NCBI GenBank assembly: GCA_964035575.1
Contig: OZ037875.1
Location: 868,001-932,000 of the forward strand
From: Rhynchopus sp. YZ270_cl-10
Taxonomy: Eukaryota; Euglenozoa; Diplonemea; Diplonemida; Diplonemidae
DNA: 64,000 nucleotides
Direction of reading: 5' to 3'
Shown: positions 20,377-32,700 of the stretch, piece by piece
Layout: each line of letters begins with the position of its first letter
How positions within the stretch are numbered: the stretch's first letter is position 1
Translations under genes and position numbers: made by a program
The notes under the pieces: model-generated
The model's database searches: none
What the model saw: the letters and a program-made list of their open reading frames with translations, nothing else
What the model was told of the DNA's origin: nothing

Positions 20377-22485
20377 GTTGATAGCAAGAGAGTAAAGTAA
20401 CAACATCTGATGTTCTACGATGATAAACCAACATAACATCGAAACAACACTGCAGTAGATGTGCCGTTTTGTCAATACAACATAAACCATCAAGCATTCC
20501 TCTCCCTCGCACCGTCCACAACGTTTTTTTTTTTTGTTCTTTGGAAAAAAAAAAGAACGAAGATAATAGGTATATCGCAGTAGTAATTTGGTCGTGGTTT
20601 ACCAATGGTAATGTCCACGACGCAGTTTATATGGTTGTACTCAACGCGTACTATGTCACTAGTGATGAGTATTTTTCTCGCAGGAGCGATTTGGTCTTGG
20701 TGGGCATCTTAGCTTTCCCATTTTTAAAGGGACAATAGCCTTGAGACTAAGACTCCAGGACACATATTAAATTGTTTGCAATGCACGTTTTGCTATCTCT
20801 TTGTACTACTCTAGTCTTTGTGTAGGTGTTTCAATACAATGGACAATGGATGATTAAACTGGTTTTAATCATTGCTTGGACGGCGAACTACTAAGTCCAG
20901 AAAATTCAGTATGTTTTTCACTTTTCTATTTTTTACTTTTATTTTATTTCTCTTTCTTGTGTGTTTGCTGAGGTTTTCTATCTGATACACAGACAGGATG
21001 TGTTGGTATTTGTTTGGATTGGTAGCAATTATTGCACGGAATACTTTACGTATACACGGCAGCCATCAAGACCAAGACTCTTTAGGTTACTCTTCCTCCT
21101 GGTGATCAGACATTACATCCAGTAAGGACAGAGAAAGGAATAAGAAAAAAGAAAAAAAAAACTTTTGTATTTTGTGTATTCCCGAAACAAAAAACTGAAG
21201 TAGAAGGTACCAAATGTTCACACGAACATCGGTTTCACGATATTCACCCACCATTTAAAGGGAAATCACTGAAGATGTCCACCCTTTTGAATACAACTGT
21301 ATGATTCTTAGGACTGAAACAGGGTTAATATCAGAAACCAATCTACTGAAGTTTCAACTTGTGCACGAAGCATTTTACTTTTCTTTTCTACGTTTTGCAA
21401 AACACACAACATAAAAAGAAAGATGGGACCATTTTTGTTGATCCCTCACCATATACTATCAATTTATTGATTGCATATGATGAAAATACTTTTGTTCTGT
21501 TTGAGTACATTTAGTGCACCCCTATTATATACCTTCTATTCAGTAGAATAGTTAGTATATGAAACAATTTGTTCTGATGTTCTTTCCTTAGCTACCTTAC
21601 TCCTCCTCCTCTTCTCCCCCAATCTCTCGCCTTTCAATAGTGAAGCAAAGGGAAAGGAGACGTTGTGGCTTTCGGGTTTTCCCGAGGCAAAAAACTCACT
21701 GTCAGCAGCAAGGTCCGAAAGGGGAAAAAAGAGGAGTACAAAAGTAAGTTTTCAAAATTCAAAAAAAGGGGGTAAACGTAAAAAACTGTCCCAGTCAGTG
21801 ATGAGTTTTTGATTTTTTTTTGCTTTTTTTTTTTATAGCTACCCTCATCGTGTTCTCAACACGGACTTCCCCACCACCAAGAGTGAAAACTGCTCGCTTT
21901 TAGATGAGCTGCGTTTGAAAGGAGGTTTAGTACTTTTTAAACACACAACAAAACCTTCCCCTCCTTTTTTTGACAACTTTTGATGTGATATATTTTTTTG
22001 TCAATTCCGACAAGAAAAATACCCACACAAGCGGGAAAATACAAACAAAATAAGAACATACCCCCTCCTCACACTCCCCCACACACAAAACGCAAGAACA
22101 CAAAAAACGCACCCCCTTTTTTTTTTATGTGGGAAGAATTTACACCAATCCTTCAAAACAAGCAATCCCCGATAACTTCTGTGCATCTGATTGCCCTTTC
22201 GACACTGGGATGCTACTTCCACCAAAAACTGACGCTTTTTTTTTTCTTTCCACCCACACCCCCCCAATATTTTCCCATTTTTCTCCTCCTCCTCCTCATC
22301 CCCTCCTCATCCACCTAACAGCAGGGTGTGCGCAGTCAAGCAGCACACACCCACCCCCTCCCTCTCCATCCACTCTCCTCCTTAATTTCATCACCTTACA
22401 TTTTATCTGCTCCCCATCTCCCTTCTCTCTTCTTTCTTCTTTCTCCCTCCCTGCTGAACCAAAAGACGCTTTTAACAATAACACA

Positions 22486-25400
22486 ATGCGTCCTCGACAA
22501 CGGAGGAGCACGTCTGCGTGGCTGAGACGGATCAGACGGCAGACCACTGCACGCTGTGCGATCTTTCTTGTTGCCTTTGTGTTGATCTCTGCTGCACAGG
22601 GGGTGCTAGGGTGGGATCATACCCATGCGTTCCTTATTCGGACGGAGGAAGAGGCGCAGATGGCAGGATACAAACGTACTGTTTGGTCGAAAGGCGACTC
22701 CTTCGTCGCAGAATTCCACGCCAACAACGGCAGCGACGTCTGCGACTCCTGGATCCTGGTCCCCGCAGAGAACATCTGGGGCACCCCTCTCCGAGGGTTT
22801 CTCTACCTCGTGGCGCTGTTGTACACCTTTATTGGGATTGCAATTGTGAGTGACATCTTCATGGCATCCATCGAACGGATAACTGCAGCGAAGACTGTGG
22901 TGAACGTAAAGGACGATGGGTCGAAGTATGTCATAACGGTAGTGGTGTGGAATGAGACAGTGGCGAATTTGACTCTGATGGCGTTAGGATCGTCGGCACC
23001 GGAGATTTTGATGTCCGTGATTGAAACAATATCGACATTAGAAAGCGAGCCTGGTGAGTTTGGTGCGTCGACCATTGTAGGATCCGCCGCGTTCAATCTG
23101 TTTGTCATCACCGGGGTGTGCATGCTAACAGACAAGCCGAAGCACATCAAGGAGTTGGGGGTCTTTATGATCACCTCGTTCACCTCCGTCTTCGCGTACG
23201 TCTGGATGCTTGTGACGCTGATCATCTGGACCCCAGATGAAGTTACCATCGTCGAAGGGGTCCTCACCTTCCTCTTCTTCCCGCTGCTCGTCTTGGTCTC
23301 ATATCTGCAGGACCGTGGGTGGTTCTGCAATGGGAAGAACACCCAGGTTGAGCAAATGTTGATTTCAGCGGATATTCAGGTATGTCACGTAGTGGGATGT
23401 GAGTTTATCAGTAGGACTGCATGGTTTGGGGGGGTCCACCCCCCGGTACAGCCGGGTTATGTACCAAAATGTACACTGTTCACGAGAGGGCTTTTGTATT
23501 TCAAGTCGACTTTTTTTTGTTTCAAAAACTGCGCAGTCTTTAATTAAATAAGTTGGCAGTGGTCGAAATGAAGGGGTACCCTGTTTTTTCCTGGAAATTT
23601 CACTTTTGTTTATAGGATTCCCGTCTTTTGGGGTGTCTTTGAATACAAAAAAAATATGGTGATTATGTCACTTTGGATGAAAGAAAAGACACTGTGCACA
23701 CACACACCCTATATACAGCATAAGCAGATCGACCGCGACAACATCCAGGAGCTCTGGCGGAAGATGAAAAATGAGGGGCGAGGCACCGATACCAGTGAAG
23801 TATGCACTTCCCCCCTTCTCGCCCCATACCCCCCCCTCTGCATCTTCATACCATAGCGGGCACCAACCCCCTCAAAACCTGCGCACCTACCTCTCAACTT
23901 ACAAAGTACTGCAATGAAATGCAATACAAAACAAACAGAGTAGCAAAAACAAAAACAAAACAAAGTTGAAACAAACTTTTTCAAACCCCCCAAAACCTGC
24001 TAAACGGGAGCTGTCAATGCAAAAAAAAAGCTATTATAGTGGAGCACACTCTAGGGTGGCTACACTAATACAACCAAGTTTTCAAAAAAAGCAAAAAGCA
24101 GTCTACACTGTACAAAAGTGTCGCTCTCAAAGGTGCCATTTGGCTCACTTCTCACATAGCTTCCCTTAGGCAAGAGGGGGGTGTTAGGACTCCTATAGTA
24201 CGATCATGTGTGTAAGCACGATATGTATTTGAGGAGGGTTTATCTACGGTTGTTCATTTCCCACCACTCACACTTTTTCTTCAGTTCGAAACCCTTGAGC
24301 TCATCATGAAGGCAAAGGAGTTCCAAAAGCAGCAGACCAAGGCCGGTCTCTCAGCAGCGCAGTGGAGCCACGCCGCGTACAGGATGAACGCGATTCGTTC
24401 GGTGTGCCAACCTCTCCTCCTCCTCCTCCTCCTCCTCCTCCTCATCCTCATCCCATACCATTTGTTTTTGCTTTCTTTTCTTACGGTAAATTCGGTAAAT
24501 TGGCTAAATTCTATTCACCACCAAGGTGGCCCATGTATTTAAACCAAACCACTCCAACCCGACAATACGACGACGTACACCATTTTTTCAAGATATCTTA
24601 CATCAGCTCCACCTATTTTTCCATCTTCTCTACATCACATCACATTCCCCCATTCAACCCTCTTTTTTCAGATGACGAAAAAACCCTGCTTTATCGAGAA
24701 GAAGGACACTCTGCACCAGCTTCAACGCAAGAACACCTCCGGGAAGGAGGAGGACAACCCGAGCGGGAACGACCACGTCACAAAGGTTCGTCACGACTCC
24801 CCCAACGCCACCCCTGTGCACACGAACAGCGGGCGTCGCTTCTCCCAGGTCGGCAACCGTCCGGTTCTTGAGTGGTCCTCCGCTACATACTCTATCATAG
24901 AAAACGAGCAGCGCGTCCGCCTCGTAGTACAACGTACTGGCGGTGGAGAGGACACTGTCACGATTAAGTACTTCACAAAGGCGGGGACAGCACAGCCGGA
25001 TCTGAAGTATGTGGAGACCGAGGGCATTGTGGTGTTCGAGCCCCACGAGACGCGCAAGGACATTTGGGTGAAGATCATTGACGACAAACAGTTCCAGGAG
25101 GACCAGTGTTTCTTCGTGAACCTGATCAACCCGACGAACGGCGCGCTTCTGGGAGAGCGCTGCGTGGCGGAGGTGACGATCATTGACGACGACCTGCCGG
25201 GGCAGGTCGAGTTCCTGAAGCCCTGCATCTCCTTCTCTGAGTCCTGCGTGGTCGCGCTCATCCCCTTGATGCGCAGGAACGGCGCAGACGGCAAGATCAG
25301 TGTGACAGTCACATCAACAGACGAGTCTGCCAAGAACCACTCCACGTACGACTTCGAAGAGCAAATCATCGAGTTCAACCACGAAGAAACAATGGCAACA

Positions 25401-27266
25401 GCCGCCGTCACCATCACAGACGAAACCTGCTATGAAAAGCTTGAGACCTTCAGGATGCACCTCTCAGATCCGTCTGGTATGCGGTTTTTATAACCCAAAG
25501 CAATGCGGTGCCTGCACTCCAACAGATTAGAACATAATTTTCCTTTTTTTTAATTGAAAGACATCACCTCCACCTCCCCACTACAGGCGGAGCGATTATT
25601 GGCAGGGTATCGGAGTGCCGTGTGACTGTGACGAATGACCCTGAGGTGTCGTCGTTGATTGACCAGGTGATGGAGCACTTGACGGACGAGCAGGATGACA
25701 TCATGCAAAAGATGGGGACAACGACGTGGGGTGAGCAGTTCCGCGATGCGTTGATGCTCGATGCACACGACGAGTCTGTCACGGGTGTGGACCTGGTGAT
25801 GCACTTCCTCACGATGTTCTGGAAGGTCCTCTTCTCCCTGATCCCGCCCACCGCCGTGATGGGCGGGTGGGCGACCTTCGTGAGCGCCCTCTTCTTCATC
25901 GGCCTCATCGTCCTCTGGGTCACCCAAGTCGCTGCCCTCTTTGGCTGCATCTGTGGCCTCCCCGACCCCGTCACAGCCATCACCTTCGTTGCGCTCGGCA
26001 CATCCCTCCCTGATCTATTCGCATCTAAGACAGCCATTGACGAGGTATATCAATGGAAAGGGGCTGTTTTTATATGAGACAAAAAGAAAAGGGGTGTCTT
26101 TGCACATCAAGGAAAAGCTGTGTTGTGTTGTGCCTCAAGTATTATATGTTCAACGAGAGAAAAATAAACGTTTTCCCCTTTGTTGGGCAGTATCTATCAG
26201 TAAAATAACCTCCTCCTCCTCCTCCTCCCTCCACAGGAAGAGCACGCCGATGCAGCAATTGGGAACGTGACAGGATCGAACTCTGTGAACGTATTCCTCG
26301 GACTGGGCTTGCCGTGGACGTTGGCTTCGATCTACAAGGAGGCAAAGGGGGAGAAATATATGTATGCCAACCACCATGTTTTTCACCACGGTCACATCGT
26401 AAGGTGTGAGCATCAACGCTGAGGTGAGGGATGTGGATTGGCGCACCACAGCCCGCTCTATGTCAGTCTGCCATGTGTCCTCCCAACCCCTCCAAATGGG
26501 CAGGATTTTGCAGAGGGATAACCCGTAGTATTGATTTTTCAAAACACAATATTGGCCAAAAAAAATACTGTTTGCTGATCATTATTCATACAATGCAACG
26601 AGGCGGACTACGCCTGAAAATAGGCATGTCTGGAAAATCTATCTGAGGCGTGGCTGAGGAGGCGTGCTAATACTTACAATCAGAGTGTTTAGTACACCTC
26701 AGCCACGCCTGAGCCGGCCTTAGCGAGGTCGATTCGGGTGCATTGTATGCTTGTTATGCCCTTTTTTCACACCAATGTCACTTCTTGCAGCTTCCCTTCT
26801 GGCGACCTGGGGTATTCGGTAGTCGTCTTCGTGATTGGCGCAGTGTTCACCCTTCTTCTGCTTGCGGTAAACAGAAAGGTCCACGGTGGTGAGCTTGGGG
26901 TATGTGCAGCTCTCCCCCCCCCTCACCTTTCCCCCCTTTCGATACATATTCGGGGTTTCCCCCCCAATTTTTTTGTCTTTGCACTTCACTTCAAATAATT
27001 GCCCAAATTAGGATACCCCATATTTTACGTACACGGCAGTTACATGCACCCTTTTTTTCGTACTTTATGCTGTTAAAACCGCCTGCGTCTACAGAAGGGG
27101 TTTTTTTTGTTTTATGTGGTCAATTTTCATCTTTTTCCCATTTTTGAATTCCCCTAACACTTTCCTTTGACAGGGCCCTTGGAAGAAACCTATGTGTCTG
27201 ATCATGTGCTCGATCTGGGGTGTGTACATTGTTCTATCGTCCCTCAAATCTACGGGACACATCTGA
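22486..27266 (+). CDS. Na+/Ca2+ exchanger (NCX family), eight exons
   Basis: Exons 22486-23379, 23719-23799, 24285-24401, 24672-25476, 25587-26044, 26237-26361, 26791-26899 and 27174-27266 join in frame to 893 residues, close to animal NCX. A signal-like hydrophobic segment (residues 22-45) leads. The alpha-1 repeat contains [15 protein letters not shown] and [15 protein letters not shown]; the alpha-2 repeat contains [16 protein letters not shown], then after a junction [18 protein letters not shown], and both carry the Ca/Na-binding Ser, Pro, Glu or Asp and Asn residues. The large cytoplasmic loop holds two Calx-beta domains (about 450-700) with the acidic Ca-binding strand ends, so calcium probably regulates it. 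It exchanges sodium for calcium across the plasma membrane. The last exon ([15 protein letters not shown], then a helix) is the expected C-terminal membrane segment. One donor is GTGTGC and one GTATAT; the rest are GTATG. Confidence 0.95.
23411..23519 (+). repeat. long B-type module in NCX intron 1
   Basis: GTAGGACTGCATGGTT, CCACCCCCCGGTACAGCC, TGTACACTG, CACGAGAGGGCTTTTG, then TATTTCAAGTCGACTTTTTT. The same long form is in the TTLL intron at 49491. Confidence 0.65.
24034..24083 (+). repeat. F-like module in NCX intron 2
   Basis: TATAGTGGAGCACACTCTA, GGGTGGCTACACT, then CAACCAAGTTTTC. Same head and tail as 19701. Confidence 0.45.
26587..26749. mobile_element. nested inverted repeats in NCX intron 6
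   Basis: Outer arms CATACAATGCA and TGCATTGTATG enclose an inner pair, CTGAGGCGTGGCTGAGG against CCTCAGCCACGCCTGAG (16 of 17 paired). The whole is 163 bp, GC-richer than the intron around it, and has no coding capacity. It looks like a small DNA transposon derivative or one inserted in another. Confidence 0.5.
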
Positions 27267-27501
27267 GCGAAGTGTATTTTTTTTGGCAGAAAAAGGGAGA
27301 TACTGCGTCTGGCTTTCCTTTTTTAAAAAATGCTGACGTTCTCTTTACCCTTGTTCCTTCCCTTCCTTTCTGTTTCTCCCTGATCCTAGTTTTTACAAAC
27401 TAGAATGCCCCTGGAATTCTCCCAGGCATTACTATCTTTTTGGGAGTACATTTTCCCCCTATTTCCCCCTTTTTTTTTTGCAAGATCAGCTTTTATCTTT
27501 T

Positions 27502-27550
27502 TTGACTAAGCAAAATGAGAGGCTTAGTGGGCCATCTTATAAACTCTTTT
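27502..27550 (+). repeat. A-type hairpin module
   Basis: GACTAAGC, ten-base loop AAAATGAGAG, GCTTAGTGG, ATCTTATAAACTCTTTTTT. Stem perfect, loop longer than in other copies. Confidence 0.6.
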
Positions 27551-27745
27551 TTTTGTCAATATTTCTTTTTCTCTTCATATTTTACCTACTCCCTCCTTCC
27601 CCGTTACACGTCTTCTTCTCCTTCTGAATATTTTTTTGATGGGTGTGTCTAAGGCCTAGTCTCATATTCATCTAATCAACTGTTATTAGATGTGTGAGGA
27701 CGAGAGGTTGCGTTCATCCTTCAATTTTTCTTTTTATTTTATTTG

Positions 27746-27792
27746 TCAGTGCCTGCGTCCCAGAAGCGTTTGCACTATCAACTTCACTTTGT
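27746..27792 (+). repeat. C-type module
   Basis: CAGTGCCTGCGTCCCAGAAG, CGTTTGCACTATCAACTTC. Ends in ACTTT and is followed at once by an E module. Confidence 0.65.
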
Positions 27793-27795
27793 TGT

Positions 27796-27865
27796 GCTTT
27801 CATCCGGATGGCTGGCATCGTACGTGGGTCAGTCGGAGGTGCCTGCATTAATAACTTCACTTTTA
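27796..27865 (+). repeat. E-type module
   Basis: CATCCGGATGGCTGGCATCG, TACGTGGGTCAGTCGGAGG, TGCCTGCATTAATAACTTC, then ACTTTTATTTTT. A diverged copy is at 4237. The tail matches that of C modules though the head differs. Confidence 0.55.
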
Positions 27866-28221
27866 TTTTTGATACATTGATGTTGTTGCTTTTTTAAACG
27901 AATCTTCCGTCGTGTCCCTCCCCCTTGTATATCGCAAACTTACGTTTGTGTTTCTCATATCAAGACAGAAAATAAAGGGAAAATGCAAAAAAAAAAAAGG
28001 GGCTCAGAAACGCAAAAGAAGCGGCTGTGCTATTCCCCATAATTCAAAAAAAAAAAGGTAAAAATACATAAAAAAAATACAAAAAAAAAAAAAAGAAAAC
28101 CATAAAAAAACATCAGTCTAAATGGGAGCCAATTACCCCCCCCCCTTGAGGGTCATATTCGGGTTTTGGGGGTAATATAAGGGGGGGGGGTAATAGACAC
28201 CCAAGGGGGGGGGGTAATAGA

Positions 28222-28612
28222 CACCTACCTGTGTACCTGTGTACGTGTGTACGTGTGTACGTGTGTACGTGTGTACGTGTGTACGTGTGTACGTGTGTAC
28301 GTGTGTACGTGTGTACGTGTGTACGTGTGTACGTGTGTACGTGTGTACGTGTGTACGTGTGTACGTGTGTACGTGTGTACGTGTGTACGTGTGTACGTGT
28401 GTACGTGTGTACGTGTGTACGTGTGTACGTGTGTACGTGTGTACGTGTGTACGTGTGTACGTGTGTACGTGTGTACGTGTGTACGTGTGTACGTGTGTAC
28501 GTGTGTACGTGTGTACGTGTGTACGTGTGTACGTGTGTACGTGTGTACGTGTGTACGTGTGTACGTGTGTACGTGTGTACGTGTGTACGTGTGTACGTGT
28601 GTACGTGTGTAC
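28222..28612. repeat. 8-bp satellite (GTGTGTAC)n
   Basis: About 48 head-to-tail copies of an 8-base unit with no visible mismatch over roughly 390 bp. Open frames over it on both strands encode only YVCTCVRV or HTYTRTHV repeats and are not genes. Such purity means recent expansion or active homogenisation. The alternating purine-pyrimidine sequence could adopt Z-DNA. Confidence 0.9.
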
Positions 28613-29116
28613 CGTATTTGCGGGTTTGTGTATACCTGGGTACCCACAGTACCCGGTACCAATGGGATATTTTGGTGATCCCCAAGGCGATTTGCGGCCA
28701 GGCACGCCCACCTTAGTGGATTTCCTTCACCTAAATTTAAAAAAATCCCTGCTCAGCCCCTCTCGTCCTGGGCTGGACGTTAAATCGCATCCGGGGACCC
28801 TGTTGTGGCACTCCTCCTGGAACTCTATGAAGGTCTGACCTGAGGGTAAAAGGTACTGGGAATGCTACCCTGGGTGCCGAAGGCAGGCACATTACATGTG
28901 CGGAGGGACCTACTGGAGCCCGAGCCAGTGAAGCCCCCTAGGAAACTGGGGTACGGATTGGAAGAGACCTTGCCGGTAGCCCCTCCCTGGGCTAGTACAA
29001 TGATGAAGTGAGTGTACCCAGTACCCAATGCCGTGACTTCACCGGCTAACACCGGAAAACACCGGCAAAATCAGGTGGAATATACATAAGTACATCACGG
29101 GGGGTAGGGAACAGAT

Positions 29117-29150
29117 AGCGCCGCAGGCGCATGGTACACAACTTTTTTTC
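29117..29150 (+). repeat. G-type hairpin module
   Basis: GCGCC, loop GCA, GGCGC, then ATGGTACACAACTTTTTTT. Preceded by CGGCAAAATCAGGTGG and AATATACA, as in the copy at 32224. Confidence 0.6.
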
Positions 29151-29729
29151 TTTTTCTTTCCCCTTTTCTCTGCTTTCTTTTGATTGCGGGAGCCGATTGC
29201 TCTCCACGGTGGGGTCACATGTGTGTCCATAGCAAATCCTTAAGGATTTCCTTCTACGTGGGACCACCTAAAGGGGGGGGGGTAATAGACACTGAAAAAT
29301 CTCGTATTTTCGGATTTTGGAAAAAGGGGGTAATATAAGGGGGGGGGGTAATTGGCTAGGGGGGGGTAATTGGCTCCCATTTAGACTGATCAAAAAAAAT
29401 AACAAACAAAATAAATTGTCTCCTCCTCTCTTATTTGTTCCCACTCACGTCCCCACCACCCCTTTGCATGATCTCGACTGAGATACTCTTTTTTTCCTAA
29501 GTAAGAGAAAACCGAATAGAGTGGAAAACGTAGTGAGAGCGCAGCGAAAACGATATTTTGACAAAAGGGACAATAAAACTCTCCCCTCCCTCTCAAACCA
29601 CAATCCCACAGAAACCCCCATCCTCTCCTCCCCTTAGAATCCTGGAGGCAAGCTAATTCGGAGGGGGTTCCACATTTTCTTCTTCTCTCTCTCTCTTTCT
29701 TTCACTCTCTTTTCTCCTTATTTCCCCCA

Positions 29730-32700
29730 ATGGTGTCACAACGGATACCCACTGTAGTGCTGCTATGCGCTGTATTGGGGTTGTTGGGGATGTACACATG
29801 GGAACGGTCAGAGAACACGGCTCTTCGGAATGAGAACGCCGCTGCGTATCGACGGCTGTCAGCCGCATCCGCACCCGCCTCCTCAGACACCGTGGACGCT
29901 CCTGTGAAGACCACATTCACGGCAACGCAGCCGTACGTATCAAAGCACCCAGGGTGGAATGACTATGACTCAAAAGGGTTGTTCGAGACAATCGCGACAG
30001 AGGATATGTATTCATCATCGCATTGCATAGGGAACAGTGAAAAGCATAAAACTGATCCAAATCTCTGGAAGAAGACGAGTTGCAGGTTTAAGAATTTGTG
30101 CTACGATCCGAAGGCGAACCGCTTCCGGTACTACAAACAGGAGAGCGATCCTTTCAAAGCCTTCGTAGCCATCGGGCCCGTCAACGAGCAGTGGACCGAT
30201 GCCGACAAGTTTCTGGTCCGTTGGCAGCCTGAGATCATCAACGGCCCGCTGCCGAAGGGGACGGAGTTCCGCACCCACCAGGACAACGAGGTGTACGTAC
30301 CGCACTTCGAGCACTGTGCTGCGAACGTTATGCATTTGATCATGGACTCCTTCTATCCGTGGCACAATTTGGTTGGTATGTTTCGGGGGTGTTTCCCATT
30401 ATACACGACGCCATATGTCAGCGTGACATGGTAAAAACGATGACATATGCAAATGCAATTGTGACATGTGGAAGCGTACAACAAACTCTCTCCCTGTTTC
30501 GTTTCCCGTTTCCTGTGTGAGTGAAAATAGCTATTGACACCGTAGTATTTATTTGCAATTTTTGTACAACTCATCTCCAACAGAGCTATTCAACATCCAG
30601 AAGCACATTGTCCCTTTGAGGGTTCGTGTGTTGAAGCCGCTGTGGGGAACATGCGACTTCGTGCTTCAAGAGAAGAACAAGGGTGAGGCGTGGGCACAGC
30701 ACCACTATGGCTTCTGCCCGAGGAACGTGCAGCGGTGGCTTCCGGCTATGCTGCCGAAGGTGAACGGGAAGGCACTGACGGATATTACGAATGTCACTAC
30801 ATTTGGGCAGGACAATCCGAGCCAGCTGGTGTGCTTCAAAGATGCAGTGGTGGGGGAGGGGCTGGTGTCCGACCACTGCCTGAAGGCGCATGGCTGGGCA
30901 TGGGATAAGAAAGACATCGCAGACGCCGACTGCAACCAGAACCGAGGCCGCATGCTGTGGTCCTTCCGCAACAGAATGATTCACGTCTCAGGCGCGCGCC
31001 AACTTCTTCCAAAAAAACACAAGGTCCTCCTCTTCCACTTCGGCAGCCGTGGCGGGCCTAGATGGAGCATCGTGCGCAAGCATCTCAAAGAGATCTTCAG
31101 TGACGGCTCTGTTGTGGTATGAACCATCTTTTTTAAGGAGTGCCAAAGGCGAAATCTTTGGGGATAATACGTTTAAATAGACACTAATCTAGCCCTCATG
31201 TCCAAATGGAAGGGGTGTGATTGACACAGTACCAGCATCCCAATGCAGGGTGTGAGGAGGAGGAGGGGGTTGTTTGAATCTTCCATATCCCTGATGTGTA
31301 TGAGAGGCAGAAAGGGGGGTTTTTTTGTGGATACTATGAAAGCAGTCACGTCTGCATGCCATCTGTTGTATAACATTAACCGTATGCCCATACTGCCCAT
31401 ACACAGATTGAGGACGCTGTCATCGGCGATGCCGCAAAGCAGATTGAGCAGGTGCAGACCGCCACGGTCCTGATCGCCTCTATGGGAGGGAACACTGTCA
31501 CGTCGCTGTTCCTGCCAAGGGGTGCGGGGCTGTTGCTCATGCATGACGGGAAGGTATGTTCGGCAAAAAAATTCATTTTTAAAAATTTCGCAAAAATTTT
31601 GGTGAACGGGGCGAAAAAAAAAGTGCTATTTTGGGTCAGCCACCACCTAAATTAGCAGGCTGTTGGGAGGTGTTGGGGGGCGTGGGGAGGCGTTGGGAGG
31701 TGTTGGGAGGCGTTGGGATCTGTTGGGTGCGTTGGGGGGTGTTGGGAGGTGAGACACCTTTTTCCCCCCTGGCGTGAGCTTTTTTCCCGTTGGTGAAGCT
31801 TTTAAACACCTGCATTTGCATTTCCGGAATCCGTCCGCGCTGTGGTGGGGTCAATTTGCCGAAATGGACAAGTTCTGAGTACATACGTGATCAATTTTCT
31901 CACACTGCACAGTATACACAGTATACACAGTATACACAGTATACACAGTATACACAGTATACACAGTATACACAGTATACACAGTATACACAGTATACAC
32001 AGTATACACAGTATACACGGGGGATTGGGAGTACAGTACAGTATGCACAGTACCTACAGTACCTACAGTACCTACAGTACCTACAGTACCTACAGTACCT
32101 ACAGTACCTACAGTACCTACAGTACCTACAGTACCTACAGTACCTACAGTACAATACGAAATAGAGGGACTTCACCTTCCAACACCGGCAAACATGATCA
32201 AAATCAGGTGGAATATACAACATGTAGCGCCGCAGGCGCACAGCGTCCAACTTTTTCTCCCTTTTGAGGGTGTCTAAATTTATACATTTTTAGCCTTTTT
32301 CGCTAATTTCCACTTTGCCTTTTCCACTTTTTGTTTTTTTTTACTTGGAACCGGGACCCCACCCTGGAACCCCTCCAGAAAGTGGTAGCAGAACACCCCC
32401 TATAAAAAAAAAATCCCAAAATTCGGGCTAAATTAGCAGGGTGTTGGGGGGTGTTGGGAGGTGTTGGGGGGTGTTGGCGGGCGTTGGGTGGGGCTGCTAT
32501 TTTTTGCAATTCAGGTGGAGCCACGCTAAAATGTTGATCATTCTCAAAGCTTCTTTACTCCTTTTCCACCATTCACAGGACCGCCTTGACTGGGATGTAT
32601 GGACACATGCACCGCACATTGCTTTGGAGTGGTTCAAACAGACGGAGATGGTGATGAAGTCTGCTCTTGAGACGTACGTACGCAGGCGCATGAAAGGATA

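Larger units (their letters stand above)
19087..22485. other. 3.4-kb spacer between SMC4 and NCX
   Basis: No gene recognised. It holds a TA-flanked miniature element (19125-19229), an interrupted A module (19246 and 19321), a further A module (19806), an F-like module (19701), a C module (19951) and an F module (20310). From 20380 to 21900 I see no repeat and no coding frame; composition there is less homopolymeric than elsewhere, so non-coding RNA genes could be hidden. The last 400 bases are strongly C/T-rich leader sequence of the exchanger gene. Confidence 0.45.
27267..28113. other. spacer with a cluster of modules
   Basis: Holds A (27502), a divergent A-like head (about 27698), C (27746) and E (27796) modules in a row, then A-rich sequence up to the inverted-repeat element. 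No gene. Confidence 0.45.
28114..29388. mobile_element. 1.3-kb inverted-repeat element with inner satellite
   Basis: The ends are inverted copies of CAGTCTAAATGGGAGCCAAT followed by TACCCCCCC, about 32 bp, flanked by AT on both sides. Inside both ends sit further G-run/TAATAGACAC pairs (28170-28225 and 29270-29345). The core is an 8-bp satellite and then about 450 bp of unique sequence ending in a G module. No transposase frame is present, so it is non-autonomous. The very long GC-asymmetric G and C runs near the ends could form quadruplexes. The class cannot be fixed from a 2-bp flank. Confidence 0.65.

Noticed and set aside
28113-28838. Long open frames on both strands encoding HTYTRTHV or YVCTCVRV repeats
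   Set aside because: They are the 8-bp satellite read through in all frames; no other protein-like part.
31790-32267. Open frames with HSIHSIHS, YTQYTQ or TYSTYS repeats
   Set aside because: Products of the 9-bp satellites in GT61 intron 3; the flanking exons splice in frame without them.
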